The notes below the pieces were generated by a model. The model was not told the DNA's origin, did no database searches, and worked only from the letters and a program-made list of their open reading frames with translations. From Hyphomicrobiales bacterium (GTDB taxonomy: Bacteria; Pseudomonadota; Alphaproteobacteria; Rhizobiales; Rhizobiaceae): a stretch of DNA of 64,000 nt. The stretch covers positions 593,462 through 657,461 of the forward strand of contig NVSG01000002.1 in the NCBI GenBank assembly GCA_002401155.1. Reading direction: 5' to 3'. This document shows, one piece after another, positions 9,752 through 17,876 of this stretch. Within the stretch, counting starts at the first letter, position 1. Each line of letters begins with the position of its first letter. The position numbers and the translations under genes were made by a program.

Positions 9752-11455
9752 ATGTCAGAAAATACAGAATTTCCAGAGCGCGAGAGCATGGAATTTGATG
9801 TGGTGATTATCGGTGCCGGACCAGCCGGTCTTTCGGCTGCGATCAAACTGAAGCAGCTGAACAGCGAATTGAACGTAGTAGTGCTGGAAAAAGGCGCTGA
9901 AGTTGGCGCGCATATCCTCTCTGGCGCGGTGGTCGATCCGATTGGCATGGACGAGCTTCTCCCGGGTTGGCGTGATGAGGAGGGGCATCCTTTCAAAACG
10001 CCGGTGACCGATGATAAATTCATCTTCCTGACCGAAACAGGCGGTTTCCCGATCCCCAATTTCACCATGCCCGGCCTGATGAGCAATCATGGCAATTACA
10101 TCGTATCGTTGGGTAATGTATGTCGCTGGCTGGCCGAAAAAGCCGAAGGCCTCGGTATAGAAATCTATCCGGGCTTTGCCGCAGCCGAATTGATCTATGA
10201 TGATCAGGAGCGCGTAGTCGGCGTTGCCACCGGCGATATGGGTCTGCAAAAAGACGGAACTCCCGGCCCCGCTTATGAACGTGGCATGGCGCTGCTTGGC
10301 AAATATGTCCTGTTCGGCGAGGGCGCGCGCGGATCGCTCTCCAAACAATTGATTGAAAAATTCGACTTGGCAAAGGATGCCAGCCCGCCAAAATTCGGCC
10401 TAGGCATCAAAGAACTTTGGGAAGTTAAACCCGAAAACCACAAGCCGGGTCTGGTGCAGCACACGCTTGGCTGGCCGCTTGGTTCATCTGCCGATGGTGG
10501 TTCGTTCATTTATCATCTGGAAGACAATCAGGTCTATGTGGGCTACGTGGTGGCGCTTGGTTACAAGAACCCATACCTCTCGCCATTTCAGGAATTCCAG
10601 CGTTTCAAAACCCACCCGAAAGTGGCCCCACTTTTTGAAGGTGCAAAACGGGTATCCTACGGCGCACGCGCCATGACCCAAGGTGGCCTGCAAAGCGTTC
10701 CCAAACTCTGTTTCCCCGGTGGTGCATTGATTGGTTGTGGCGCAGGTTTCATGAACGTGCCTCGCATTAAAGGTTCCCATAACGCTATGCTATCCGGCAT
10801 TTTGGCCGCAGAAAAAGTAGCAGAAGCACTGGCCGCCGGACGCGAACACGATGAACTAACAAGCTATGATGAAAGCTGGCGCAGCAGCGCCATCGGCAAG
10901 GACCTCCATAAAGTACGCAACACCAAACCACTGGTTACCAAATATGGAACGCTCATCGGCACCATGGTCTCCGGTTTTGACATGTGGTGTACGAGCTTAT
11001 TCGGCGGATGGTCGCCATTTGGCACCATGAAGCATCTGAAAAATGATGCCCAATCCACGCAACCAGCTTCCGAACACCAGCCAATCGATTATCCAAGACC
11101 CGATGGCAAAACCACATTCGACCGGCTTTCCTCTGTGTTCCTATCCAATACAAATCACGCAGAAGAGCAGCCGGTACATTTGAAAATCGCCGATATGGAT
11201 TTGCAGAAACAGTCAGAACTGATGAAATTTGCAGGCCTCTCCCAGCGCTACTGTCCCGCCGGAGTTTACGAATGGACTGACGCCGAAGGAAACGCCATTC
11301 CCACAGGCCGCGAAGCGGAAGCCAAGGACGCGAAATTTGTAATCAACAGCCAAAACTGCGTTCACTGTAAAACCTGTGACATCAAAGACCCAAATCTCAA
11401 TATCACATGGACCTGTCCGCAAGGCGGCGAGGGGCCGGTTTATCCGAATTTGTGA
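9752..11455 (+). CDS. Electron transfer flavoprotein-ubiquinone oxidoreductase
   Basis: Passes electrons from electron-transfer flavoprotein (fed by acyl-CoA and amino-acid dehydrogenases) to ubiquinone at the inner membrane. The 567-residue length equals the family norm. An N-terminal FAD Rossmann motif GAGPAGLSAAIKL is at about 21-33. The C-terminal ferredoxin-like domain carries the 4Fe-4S ligands: CPAG in the segment near 506 and the CVHCKTC cluster near 536-542, followed by the typical CPQGGEGP ending. The ATG at 9752 follows TTAGGAGACCACC, a strong ribosome site. The two ETF subunit genes are not in the window. It is divergent from the glycosylase gene; the 196-bp gap should hold both promoters. 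Confidence 0.96.
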   Translation: MSENTEFPERESMEFDVVIIGAGPAGLSAAIKLKQLNSELNVVVLEKGAEVGAHILSGAVVDPIGMDELLPGWRDEEGHPFKTPVTDDKFIFLTETGGFPIPNFTMPGLMSNHGNYIVSLGNVCRWLAEKAEGLGIEIYPGFAAAELIYDDQERVVGVATGDMGLQKDGTPGPAYERGMALLGKYVLFGEGARGSLSKQLIEKFDLAKDASPPKFGLGIKELWEVKPENHKPGLVQHTLGWPLGSSADGGSFIYHLEDNQVYVGYVVALGYKNPYLSPFQEFQRFKTHPKVAPLFEGAKRVSYGARAMTQGGLQSVPKLCFPGGALIGCGAGFMNVPRIKGSHNAMLSGILAAEKVAEALAAGREHDELTSYDESWRSSAIGKDLHKVRNTKPLVTKYGTLIGTMVSGFDMWCTSLFGGWSPFGTMKHLKNDAQSTQPASEHQPIDYPRPDGKTTFDRLSSVFLSNTNHAEEQPVHLKIADMDLQKQSELMKFAGLSQRYCPAGVYEWTDAEGNAIPTGREAEAKDAKFVINSQNCVHCKTCDIKDPNLNITWTCPQGGEGPVYPNL

Positions 11456-11485
11456 TTTGAAGAGTTTAGCCAGTTTTACAAAATC

Positions 11486-11560
11486 GAAAGCCCCCGGTAG
11501 GGGCGTTAACCGGGAGCTTTCGGAGGAAGTCCGTAATGTCCTTCCTATGAATTAAAGATA
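11486..11560. other. Successive hairpins after ETF-QO gene (terminator or small RNA candidate)
   Basis: Downstream of the ETF-QO stop, GAAAGC-C-CCCGGT (from 11486) pairs with ACCGGG-A-GCTTTC (ending 11521). A GGAAG/CTTCC pairing and a short CCTAT/ATAGG hairpin follow. No T-tract comes after the strong first stem, so it is not a textbook intrinsic terminator on either strand. It sits between convergent genes and could be a bidirectional transcription stop or a small structured RNA. I do not recognise a known RNA family. Confidence 0.4.
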
Positions 11561-11614
11561 GGCAGGATAGTAAAATTCAGGCGTGCAATATCGCACACTG
11601 TGAATATTTTGATT

Positions 11615-12229
11615 TCAACGAGAAGAATTCCGAAAAACCAAACGCAACCATTTAACGCCCGCTTTTTTGTTGGCCTCTCCCAGCGATGGCGTAACTTTTT
11701 CAAAAATCACCTCAAGACCATCATTCGCCGCCAGTAATTTTGTTTCGGATGCTGATACATCATACATTAATCGTCCTGCCGGCGTTGGTCCGCACCGGAT
11801 CGACATTATCAACAGGCCTTCAGGCTTCAATAGCTCCGCAACATTGTGCATGGAGATCTTGCGCTCGGCTTCATCCAGATGCATCCACATGGCCGTTGCC
11901 ATTATGAAATCAAATTGCCCAATTCGATCAGCTAATTTACCAAGTTCGGGTAATGCATCGTCAATCCATTCTATATGGGGGTAACGCCGGGATGCAGAAT
12001 TTCGAAATTCGTCAGTTGGCTCCACCGCCACAACCTTGTGACCCAAGCCTGTCAGATGTGCTGCATCTCGCCCTGTGCCTGCGCCAAGATCAAGAGCCAT
12101 GCCCGATGTTTTTGGTATCAGGTGCATGACCGAAGCATGGACATCTTCAAACAATATGTTGTCATATCTGGACAGGAGTTCAGCTGATTGCTCTGAATAT
12201 CCCTGAGTTCCCTTTACACCTCGCACCAT
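11615..12229 (-). CDS. Class I SAM-dependent methyltransferase
   Basis: A 204-residue soluble methyltransferase. Motif I, the SAM-binding loop, is LDLGAGTGRDAAHL at about 46-59; the acidic residue ending beta-2 is in VVAVEPTDEF, and the motif IV region is FDFIMATAMWMHLDEAE near residue 110. The Methyltransf_11/25 pattern covers most of the protein. The target is unknown. Its ATG lies 2 bp after the stop of amn, so the two are co-transcribed. Nothing in AMP salvage needs a methyltransferase, so the link may be purely transcriptional. Confidence 0.85.
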   Translation of the reverse strand: MVRGVKGTQGYSEQSAELLSRYDNILFEDVHASVMHLIPKTSGMALDLGAGTGRDAAHLTGLGHKVVAVEPTDEFRNSASRRYPHIEWIDDALPELGKLADRIGQFDFIMATAMWMHLDEAERKISMHNVAELLKPEGLLIMSIRCGPTPAGRLMYDVSASETKLLAANDGLEVIFEKVTPSLGEANKKAGVKWLRLVFRNSSR

Positions 12230-12231
12230 GC

Positions 12232-13731
12232 TTATTGAAACGCCGTCTCGTCAAACGAGCGCAACTTCCTTGAATGCAAGCGCTCCGAAGGCATTTCACT
12301 GAGTTTTTCCAGTGCCCTGATACCGATCAGCAAATGCTGGGCTACCTGCGTCGTATAAAAATCGGTCGCCATGCCCGGAAGTTTCAATTCGCCGTGCAGG
12401 GGTTTGTCCGAGACACAAAGCAGCGTGCCATAGGGGACGCGAAAGCGGTATCCATTGGCAGCGATGGTCGCAGATTCCATATCTAGGCCGATGGCGCGTG
12501 ATTGCGATAACCTCGCCACCGGGCCGCTCTGGTCGCGTAATTCCCAGTTGCGATTGTCGATGGTTGCTACTGTACCTGTCCGCATGATCCGTTTGAGTTC
12601 ATAGCCGCTATAGCCAGTGATTTCTTCCACTGCTTCTTCCAGCGCGATTTGAACTTCCGCCAATGCAGGGATGGGTATCCAGATCGGCAAATCATCGTCC
12701 AGCACATGATCTTCACGCAAATAGCCATGGGCCAGCACATAATCGCCCAGCGACTGGGTGTTGCGAAGCCCGGCGCAATGGCCAAGCATCAGCCATGTAT
12801 GGGGGCGCAGAACCGCCACATGATCGGTGATGGTTTTTGCATTGGATGGTCCAACGCCGATATTGACCAGCGTGATGCCGGAGCCATCGGCCTTTTTCAG
12901 GTGATAGGTCGGCATTTGCGGCATTTTTGCCAGCGGCTTGCCCATTTCGCTTTGGTCGTCGCCTGCTTTGCAGATGCAATTGCCCGGTTCCACGAAGGCT
13001 ACATAGCCACTCTTTGGATCGTTTAGGGCTTTCTTGGCGAAATCCACGAACTCGCTCATATAGAACTGATAATTGGTGAACATCACAAAATTCTGGAAAT
13101 GGCTTGGACTGGTCCCAGTATAATGTGCCAGACGATGCAGGGAATAATCGACACGCGGGGCAGTGAAAGGCGCAAGCGGCCTTGGCTCTCCGTTTTCATA
13201 GTCGATACTGCCATTGGCGATGCGGTCATCGGTTGCTGCAAGGTCGGGTGCGTCGAATACATCACGCAACGGGCGATCGAGACGATCCTGAATGGACCCT
13301 TCTATATGCACCCCTTCAGGAAATGCAAAATGTAGCGGAATGACCGAGTCTGAAATAGAAATTTCGACCGGCACACTATGATTCTCCATCAAAAGGGCAA
13401 TCTGCTCCTCAAGATAAGAATGAAACAGATCAGGCCGCGTCACTGTAGTGAAATATTCGCCGGGGCCGCTCACATGGCCAAAGGAAAGGCGTGTGTCGAT
13501 CTTGGCAAAGGATGTTGTGACGATCCAGATTTGCGGATAAAAGGAGCGGTAGTGCCCGGCAATCTCTCCGCCTGCCATGATTCGATCGAAATTTTCGCGC
13601 AGAAATTCGACGCTTTGAGAATAGAGCCGCTGTAATTCCGCAACCGCCTCTTTTGGATCGTCAAATGATTTAGCAGCCCCATATTCAGGGCTGATGACTT
13701 TATGTTCTATAGTGTTGTTTTTGTTTTTCAT
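12232..13731 (-). CDS. amn: AMP nucleosidase
   Basis: Hydrolyses AMP to adenine and ribose 5-phosphate, which controls the adenylate pool. The 499 residues compare with about 484 in E. coli. The N-terminal AMNp_N-type domain (about 1-180) is followed by a nucleoside-phosphorylase-fold domain (about 220-470) with NIGVGPSNAKTITDHVAVLRP and LMLGHCAGLRNTQSLGDYVLAHGY, diagnostic of Amn. A conserved MESATIAANGYRFRVPYGTLLCVSD segment binds the substrate base. The start at 13731 has only a weak ribosome site. The gene lies 42 bp after a possible 28-residue membrane peptide and 2 bp before the methyltransferase gene, on the same strand. Confidence 0.95.
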   Translation of the reverse strand: MKNKNNTIEHKVISPEYGAAKSFDDPKEAVAELQRLYSQSVEFLRENFDRIMAGGEIAGHYRSFYPQIWIVTTSFAKIDTRLSFGHVSGPGEYFTTVTRPDLFHSYLEEQIALLMENHSVPVEISISDSVIPLHFAFPEGVHIEGSIQDRLDRPLRDVFDAPDLAATDDRIANGSIDYENGEPRPLAPFTAPRVDYSLHRLAHYTGTSPSHFQNFVMFTNYQFYMSEFVDFAKKALNDPKSGYVAFVEPGNCICKAGDDQSEMGKPLAKMPQMPTYHLKKADGSGITLVNIGVGPSNAKTITDHVAVLRPHTWLMLGHCAGLRNTQSLGDYVLAHGYLREDHVLDDDLPIWIPIPALAEVQIALEEAVEEITGYSGYELKRIMRTGTVATIDNRNWELRDQSGPVARLSQSRAIGLDMESATIAANGYRFRVPYGTLLCVSDKPLHGELKLPGMATDFYTTQVAQHLLIGIRALEKLSEMPSERLHSRKLRSFDETAFQ

Positions 13732-13773
13732 TCTTCATTTTACTCGAATGAAACGACAATCGCGAGTATTTTT

Positions 13774-13860
13774 TTAGCCGATATTGGCAAAATATACTCC
13801 GGCGCATCCGACAATCAGCGAGATCAGCAAAAATTGTCGATATAATCCAGTCCCGGTCAT
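13774..13860 (-). CDS. Possible 28-residue single-span membrane peptide
   Basis: A short open frame upstream of amn, too short for routine gene calls. The peptide is basic-polar at the N-terminus (MTGTGLYRQ), then has a hydrophobic stretch of about 16 residues (FLLISLIVGCAGVYFA), and ends NIG. The ATG at 13860 is preceded by GAGGAG eight nucleotides upstream, a much stronger ribosome site than that of amn. The stop TAA is at 13774-13776, 42 bp before amn. This is a small membrane protein candidate or leader peptide; homology and expression are unknown. Confidence 0.45.
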   Translation of the reverse strand: MTGTGLYRQFLLISLIVGCAGVYFANIG

Positions 13861-14059
13861 GGGCGTATTCTCCTCGAATTAACTGCATCCAATGTGCGTC
13901 ATTCCAGATGAACTCATGCTGATTGGTTCGTTCAGGCTTGGTTCATGAAGTTATTCGTATTTCCACGACAACAATCTGTGAAAAGACTCTTATAATACTT
14001 GCGGTTACGGTCAATTCGGGGGTTATAGACTCCGCAATATTCATAAGGACTCTTAAAAA

Positions 14060-14764
14060 ATGAATCAGACAAAACCCATTGAGCTTCACTTCTGGGCAAC
14101 GCCCAATGGCTGGAAAATAACTGTCATGCTGGAGGAGTTGGGTGTTCCCTATGAATTACACTATGTGAATATTGCAACAGGCGATCAGTTCAAACCCGAC
14201 TTCCTGAAGATCGCTCCAAATAACCGCATACCCGCAATTATCGATCCTGAAGGGCCGGACGGAGAACCTATCACGGTCTTTGAGTCTGGTGCCATTCTTC
14301 AATATCTGGGCCGCAAGTTCGGCAAATACTATGGTAGTGACGAACGCAGTCGTGTGGAAATAGAACAATGGCTGATGTGGCAAATGGGCGGCCTTGGGCC
14401 AATGGCAGGTCAAGCCCATCATTTTCGCGGCTACGCCCCGGAAAAAGTCGAATATGCTATTCATCGCTATACCAATGAGTGTAATCGGCTTTATGGCGTG
14501 CTGAACAAAAGGTTGGTCGACCGCGATTATGTAGCCGGAGATTATTCTATTGCCGATATGGCGATCATCGGCTGGATCAAACGCCATGAGCGTCAGGGGC
14601 AAGATTTGGCGGATTTTTCAAACCTGAAAGCATGGTTCGAGCGCATGCTGGCGCGCCCTGCTGTCGCAAAGGGCATCGAGATTGGCGTGGAAATGCGCAG
14701 TAAAACAAGTCTTGCCGATGATAAGGAGGCCCAGAAGATACTATTTGGACAAACCAGCCAGTAA
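14060..14764 (+). CDS. Glutathione S-transferase, YfcG/Ure2-like
   Basis: A 234-residue cytosolic GST-fold protein, probably a glutathione-dependent disulfide-bond reductase. The thioredoxin-like N-domain (about 8-90) contains TPNGWKITVMLEELG, where the Thr-Pro-Asn element replaces the catalytic Ser/Tyr/Cys of classical GSTs, as in YfcG and YghU. It also has the NNRIPAIID turn with the cis-Pro and FESGAILQYLGRKFG for glutathione binding. The all-helical C-domain follows (about 98-215). An AAGGA ribosome site precedes the ATG. The upstream 80 bp hold three GACTC sites. Monocistronic. Confidence 0.88.
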   Translation: MNQTKPIELHFWATPNGWKITVMLEELGVPYELHYVNIATGDQFKPDFLKIAPNNRIPAIIDPEGPDGEPITVFESGAILQYLGRKFGKYYGSDERSRVEIEQWLMWQMGGLGPMAGQAHHFRGYAPEKVEYAIHRYTNECNRLYGVLNKRLVDRDYVAGDYSIADMAIIGWIKRHERQGQDLADFSNLKAWFERMLARPAVAKGIEIGVEMRSKTSLADDKEAQKILFGQTSQ

Positions 14765-15098
14765 ATAAGCGCGTTTACGGCGGATTTCTAACCGGATTCG
14801 TTCCCATTTAATTCAAAGTAGAATCAATCAAAGGGTTTTGTGGTTACGAAATGCTTGAAATTCAAACCTGAATCAATGGTAAAATTCGACGTAACCATCT
14901 GAAATCATTCAAACTACAAAGTGAATCGAATCTAAATTTTACGACTCATTTTGCTTTTGTTTGGTTCCGGTTAAGCATTGTTTTTAACGGCAGTTTTAAC
15001 CATTGGGGCCATTGTGAACTTATCGAAAACAAGACCAGTACAACAAACAATTAGACGTACTGGCCTGATGAGCGGACACAAAAACAAAGGCACATAAA
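14765..15098 (+). promoter_or_regulatory. 334-bp AT-rich upstream region with six GANTC sites and a dyad
   Basis: No gene is visible here. Six GANTC (CcrM methylation) sites occur within 153 bp: 14795, 14821, 14870, 14923, 14928 and 14943. An 8-bp perfect inverted repeat, TGGTTACG at 14841-14848 and CGTAACCA at 14890-14897, lies among them. TTAAC-rich DNA follows at about 14970-15001. The region should carry the promoter of the small Sel1-type gene. Confidence 0.4.
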
Positions 15099-15365
15099 AT
15101 GGCACGTTTTGAAATAAATGAAGCAAATTTCGCCGACATGGCTGCAACAGGTAATGCAGAAATCATGTTTGAACTCGGATTAATCTATTCAACCGGCAGA
15201 GACGGTGAAGCAGATATCGTTGCGGCCCATAAATGGTTCAACCTTTCAGCCCATCGCGGCAATGAACTGGCAAAAGAACGCCGTGAAGAATTGGCTTATG
15301 TCATGGACAAGACGCAGATCGTTGAAGCTCAACGTGCTGCTCGCGAATGGATCACAACGCACTAA
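15099..15365 (+). CDS. Small Sel1-repeat-like protein
   Basis: An 88-residue soluble protein built around one to two Sel1/TPR-like helical hairpins: AEIMFELGLIYSTGRDGEAD then IVAAHKWFNLSAHRGNELAK, with the Sel1-type AHKWFNLSA signature. Charged C-terminal helices follow. Small proteins of this architecture are common in Rhizobiales and have no assigned function; Sel1 repeats usually mediate protein-protein contacts. The AAAGGCACATAAA stretch just before the ATG is a modest ribosome site. It is monocistronic behind an AT-rich region dense in GANTC sites. Confidence 0.75.
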   Translation: MARFEINEANFADMAATGNAEIMFELGLIYSTGRDGEADIVAAHKWFNLSAHRGNELAKERREELAYVMDKTQIVEAQRAAREWITTH

Positions 15366-15591
15366 CCGTTTCGGTTTAGTGTTTGTTTCCGCTCACGGCT
15401 GGTGGCTTTTTGCCGCCAGAACAAGTCTAAGATTGAGAACTTGGGAGCATTCGTCCATCGCGATGGATGCCACCCGCTATAATCAATAAGAAGAGTGCGA
15501 AAAGCACCGTTATTGATAAAAAGAGCGTGTAAAGCGCCAAAAACTACCGCTGGTCAATTCGATCGGCATGTCAGGGACGGCAAGTAAATAC

Positions 15592-15631
15592 GGGGTGGCT
15601 TTCATCAGGGGATGATCCACCCCATTTTCTT
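15592..15631 (+). terminator. Probable rho-independent terminator
   Basis: GGGGTGG (15592-15598) pairs with CCACCCC (15617-15623); an inner TCATC/GATGA pairing extends the stem. It is followed on the plus strand by ATTTTCTTG. It separates the Sel1-type gene from the convergent pcaQ gene. A second, weaker hairpin (CTGGTGGC/GCCGCCAG) lies nearer the gene at about 15399-15420. Confidence 0.6.
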
Positions 15632-15647
15632 GTCTTGGGTCCATATC

Positions 15648-16565
15648 CTAAATTTGAGAAGCCTCACGAATATGATGCACCAGCAATTGCGCAGGCAAGG
15701 GCAGGGGCGTTTCTGCCCGCATGGTCAAACCCACCGGGCCGGTGGTTGCTGAAGTATCCACTGGCAATTCAATAATTGTCTTTGCGTCCAATTGATCGCC
15801 GACCACTCCGCGAGAAATGATCCATACCGCATCTGTTATTCTTACAAAGGTGTTGCAGAACGCGGTCGAGACGGTTTCGATCACATCAGCGAAATTACCA
15901 AATCCATTGGCAGTAAGAAATTGATCGACGGTCGGGCGAATAACCGCACCTTTCCCGGGCATTAGAACTGTAAAATTGGCTATTTCCTCCAAAACAAACG
16001 GCTTTTTTGCAAGCAAGGGATGCCCTTCACGCACGAATAGTCCGATTTGTTCAGTGTAGAGGTGTTCAAAACTAAGGCCCAGCATTCGCTCCGGTCTTGT
16101 CAGTCTGCCCACCACCAGATCAAGATCGCCCAGTTGCAATTGAGACATTAACACCGCGTTTTCACCGGTGATAATTTCAACAATTGTATCGCTATCTTGT
16201 TGTTTAAAAGCAGCAATTGCGCCGGGAAGCACTGTGGTTGAGACTGTCGGTAATGCGCCAATTCTGATCCTGAATCCACCTGTAGAACGCGCTTGCGCCA
16301 CCAGATCAACCCCTTGTTTGAGCGAAGAGATACTGGCCCCTGCATAGCGCTGGAATATTTCCCCATAACCCGACAGGCGAATGCCGCGCCCTGTGCGTTC
16401 AAACAGCTTTACCCCCAGCTCATCCTCCAGTTCCCGCAGGGTTTTGGAAACTGCGGGTTGTGAAATAGAGAGATTTTTGGCAGCTTTACCTACGCTTTGA
16501 AGGCGTGCAGTTTCCAAAAAACACTGCAGGTGGCGAAACTTTATGCGAGAACTGATTGAGGTCAT
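15648..16565 (-). CDS. pcaQ: LysR-family activator of the pca operon
   Basis: DNA-binding regulator expected to activate the protocatechuate genes in response to a beta-ketoadipate-pathway intermediate. The N-terminal helix-turn-helix includes RIKFRHLQCFLETARLQSVGKAAKNLSISQPAVSKTLRELE, and an effector-binding periplasmic-protein-like domain fills the rest. I chose the ATG at 16565 (305 residues). A further upstream ATG at 16625 would give 325 residues but would put the inverted-repeat operator inside the coding sequence, and the family starts just before RIKFRHLQ. It is divergent from pcaD with 94 bp between starts, the standard pcaQ-pcaD arrangement of Rhizobiales. Confidence 0.92.
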   Translation of the reverse strand: MTSISSRIKFRHLQCFLETARLQSVGKAAKNLSISQPAVSKTLRELEDELGVKLFERTGRGIRLSGYGEIFQRYAGASISSLKQGVDLVAQARSTGGFRIRIGALPTVSTTVLPGAIAAFKQQDSDTIVEIITGENAVLMSQLQLGDLDLVVGRLTRPERMLGLSFEHLYTEQIGLFVREGHPLLAKKPFVLEEIANFTVLMPGKGAVIRPTVDQFLTANGFGNFADVIETVSTAFCNTFVRITDAVWIISRGVVGDQLDAKTIIELPVDTSATTGPVGLTMRAETPLPLPAQLLVHHIREASQI

Positions 16566-16583
16566 GGAATAGTCTATATCATT

Positions 16584-16625
16584 TTGGTTATGAATTTGGA
16601 AGAAAACTTCATTATACATAACCAA
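16584..16625. promoter_or_regulatory. Candidate PcaQ operator: inverted ATAACCAA half-sites
   Basis: TTGGTTAT at 16584-16591 and its exact complement ATAACCAA at 16618-16625 face each other across 26 bp between pcaQ and pcaD. The symmetry extends loosely to a flanking TGAT on each side. ATAACC is the first half of the PcaQ site described in Sinorhizobium (ATAACC-N4-GGTTAA); the second half of that consensus is not intact here. Centre-to-centre distance is 34 bp. Confidence 0.6.
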
Positions 16626-16659
16626 TTGATGATGGTAATAAACGGGGAGGGAGAAGCTT

Positions 16660-17454
16660 ATGTCATTTATCCAATTGGACGATATCGCACTACACTATGC
16701 TGACGAGGGCGATAAATCCGCACCTGCCATCGTGTTTTCCAATTCACTGGGAACCGATTTTCGCATTTGGGATGCAATGATTGTCTCGCTCAAAGCAAGT
16801 GGCTTGAACGCCCGTTTCATCCGTTACGATAAGCGCGGCCACGGCCTTTCCGACGCTACTCCCCAGCCATATAAAATGGATCAGCACGTGGATGATCTCA
16901 TCGGTTTGCTTGGCGCTTTGGGCGCAAAAAATGCTGTTTTGATCGGCCTGTCCGTTGGCGGTATGATCGTTCAGGGTGTCTACGGCAAACGTCCCGATCT
17001 TGTTCGCGCACTGGTTCTTTCTGATACTGGCCACAAGATTGGCGAAGAAAGCATGTGGAATGATCGCATTAAAGCGGTCAATGAGGGCGGTATTGAAGCG
17101 CTCGAAACAGCCATTTTGGAACGTTGGTTTTCTGAAAGTTATCGCAGGGCCGATAATCCGGATTTCCCCGGTTATCGCAATATGCTGATACGCACGCCCG
17201 TCGAAGGTTATTGCGGCACGAGCGCCGCTTTAAGAGACGCAGACTATACAGAAATCGCCAAATCCATATCGGTTCCAACCATGTTGCTTGTGGGGTCCAA
17301 CGATGGTTCAACCCCGCCGGAGATGATGGCCAAAACCCACGAACTCATTTCTGGTTCACGTTTTGAGATCATTGATGGTCCGGGCCATCTACCCTGCATC
17401 GAAGCGCCGGATGAAACCGCCCGGCTGTTCATGGATTTCTACAAGGGACTTTAA
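16660..17454 (+). CDS. pcaD: 3-oxoadipate enol-lactonase
   Basis: Hydrolyses beta-ketoadipate enol-lactone to beta-ketoadipate in the protocatechuate branch. The 264-residue alpha/beta hydrolase has the oxyanion-region sequence FSNSLGTDFRIWD at about 27-39, the nucleophile elbow GLSVGG at about 98-103, and C-terminal acid and His residues in VGSNDGSTPPE and DGPGHLPCIEAPD. The length fits the family. GGGAGGGAG lies just before the ATG. It is the first gene of the operon and its stop is 2 bp from the pcaC start. Confidence 0.95.
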   Translation: MSFIQLDDIALHYADEGDKSAPAIVFSNSLGTDFRIWDAMIVSLKASGLNARFIRYDKRGHGLSDATPQPYKMDQHVDDLIGLLGALGAKNAVLIGLSVGGMIVQGVYGKRPDLVRALVLSDTGHKIGEESMWNDRIKAVNEGGIEALETAILERWFSESYRRADNPDFPGYRNMLIRTPVEGYCGTSAALRDADYTEIAKSISVPTMLLVGSNDGSTPPEMMAKTHELISGSRFEIIDGPGHLPCIEAPDETARLFMDFYKGL

Positions 17455-17456
17455 TT

Positions 17457-17876
17457 TTGTCAAAAGACACAGAAAAATCAGAACGTTATAATCAGGGAAT
17501 GGCTACCCGCCGTTCCGTGCTAGGCGATGCTCATGTGGATCGCGCCACGGCCAATATCACAGAATTTGATAAAGGCTTTCAGGAATTCATCACCGAAGGT
17601 GCATGGGGTTCTGTTTGGTCAAGTGACCATTGGAGCAAGCGTGAACGCTCAATGGTGACCATTGCTTTGCTGGCAGCGCTTGGCCATGACGAAGAAGTCG
17701 CCATGCATGTAAGGGCTGCGGCAAATACGGGTGCGACAATTGAGGACATTCGAGAAGCCATGATGCATGTGGCAGTCTATGCTGGGGTGCCTGCTGCGAA
17801 TAGCGCAATAAAAATCGTGAAAAAAACCTATTCTGAGATGGGCATCGATCTTAACAAGGTTGGAGAAAACAAATGA
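17457..17876 (+). CDS. pcaC: 4-carboxymuconolactone decarboxylase
   Basis: Decarboxylates gamma-carboxymuconolactone to beta-ketoadipate enol-lactone. The 139-residue protein has the CMD/AhpD fold: [21 protein letters not shown] at the N-terminus, [19 protein letters not shown] (as [10 protein letters not shown]) in the centre, and a C-terminal helix with [16 protein letters not shown] take the TTG at 17457 as start because homologues keep the RY-GM-RR segment ahead of VLGDA and an AAGGGA site lies upstream; the next ATG (17499) would remove that segment. Its last 4 bp overlap the pcaH start. Confidence 0.94.
   Translation: MSKDTEKSERYNQGMATRRSVLGDAHVDRATANITEFDKGFQEFITEGAWGSVWSSDHWSKRERSMVTIALLAALGHDEEVAMHVRAAANTGATIEDIREAMMHVAVYAGVPAANSAIKIVKKTYSEMGIDLNKVGENK

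Noticed and set aside
14970-15001. CtrA binding site in the TTAAC-rich stretch before the Sel1-type gene
   Set aside because: The TTAA elements are spaced by 8-9 bp, not the 7 bp of the consensus.
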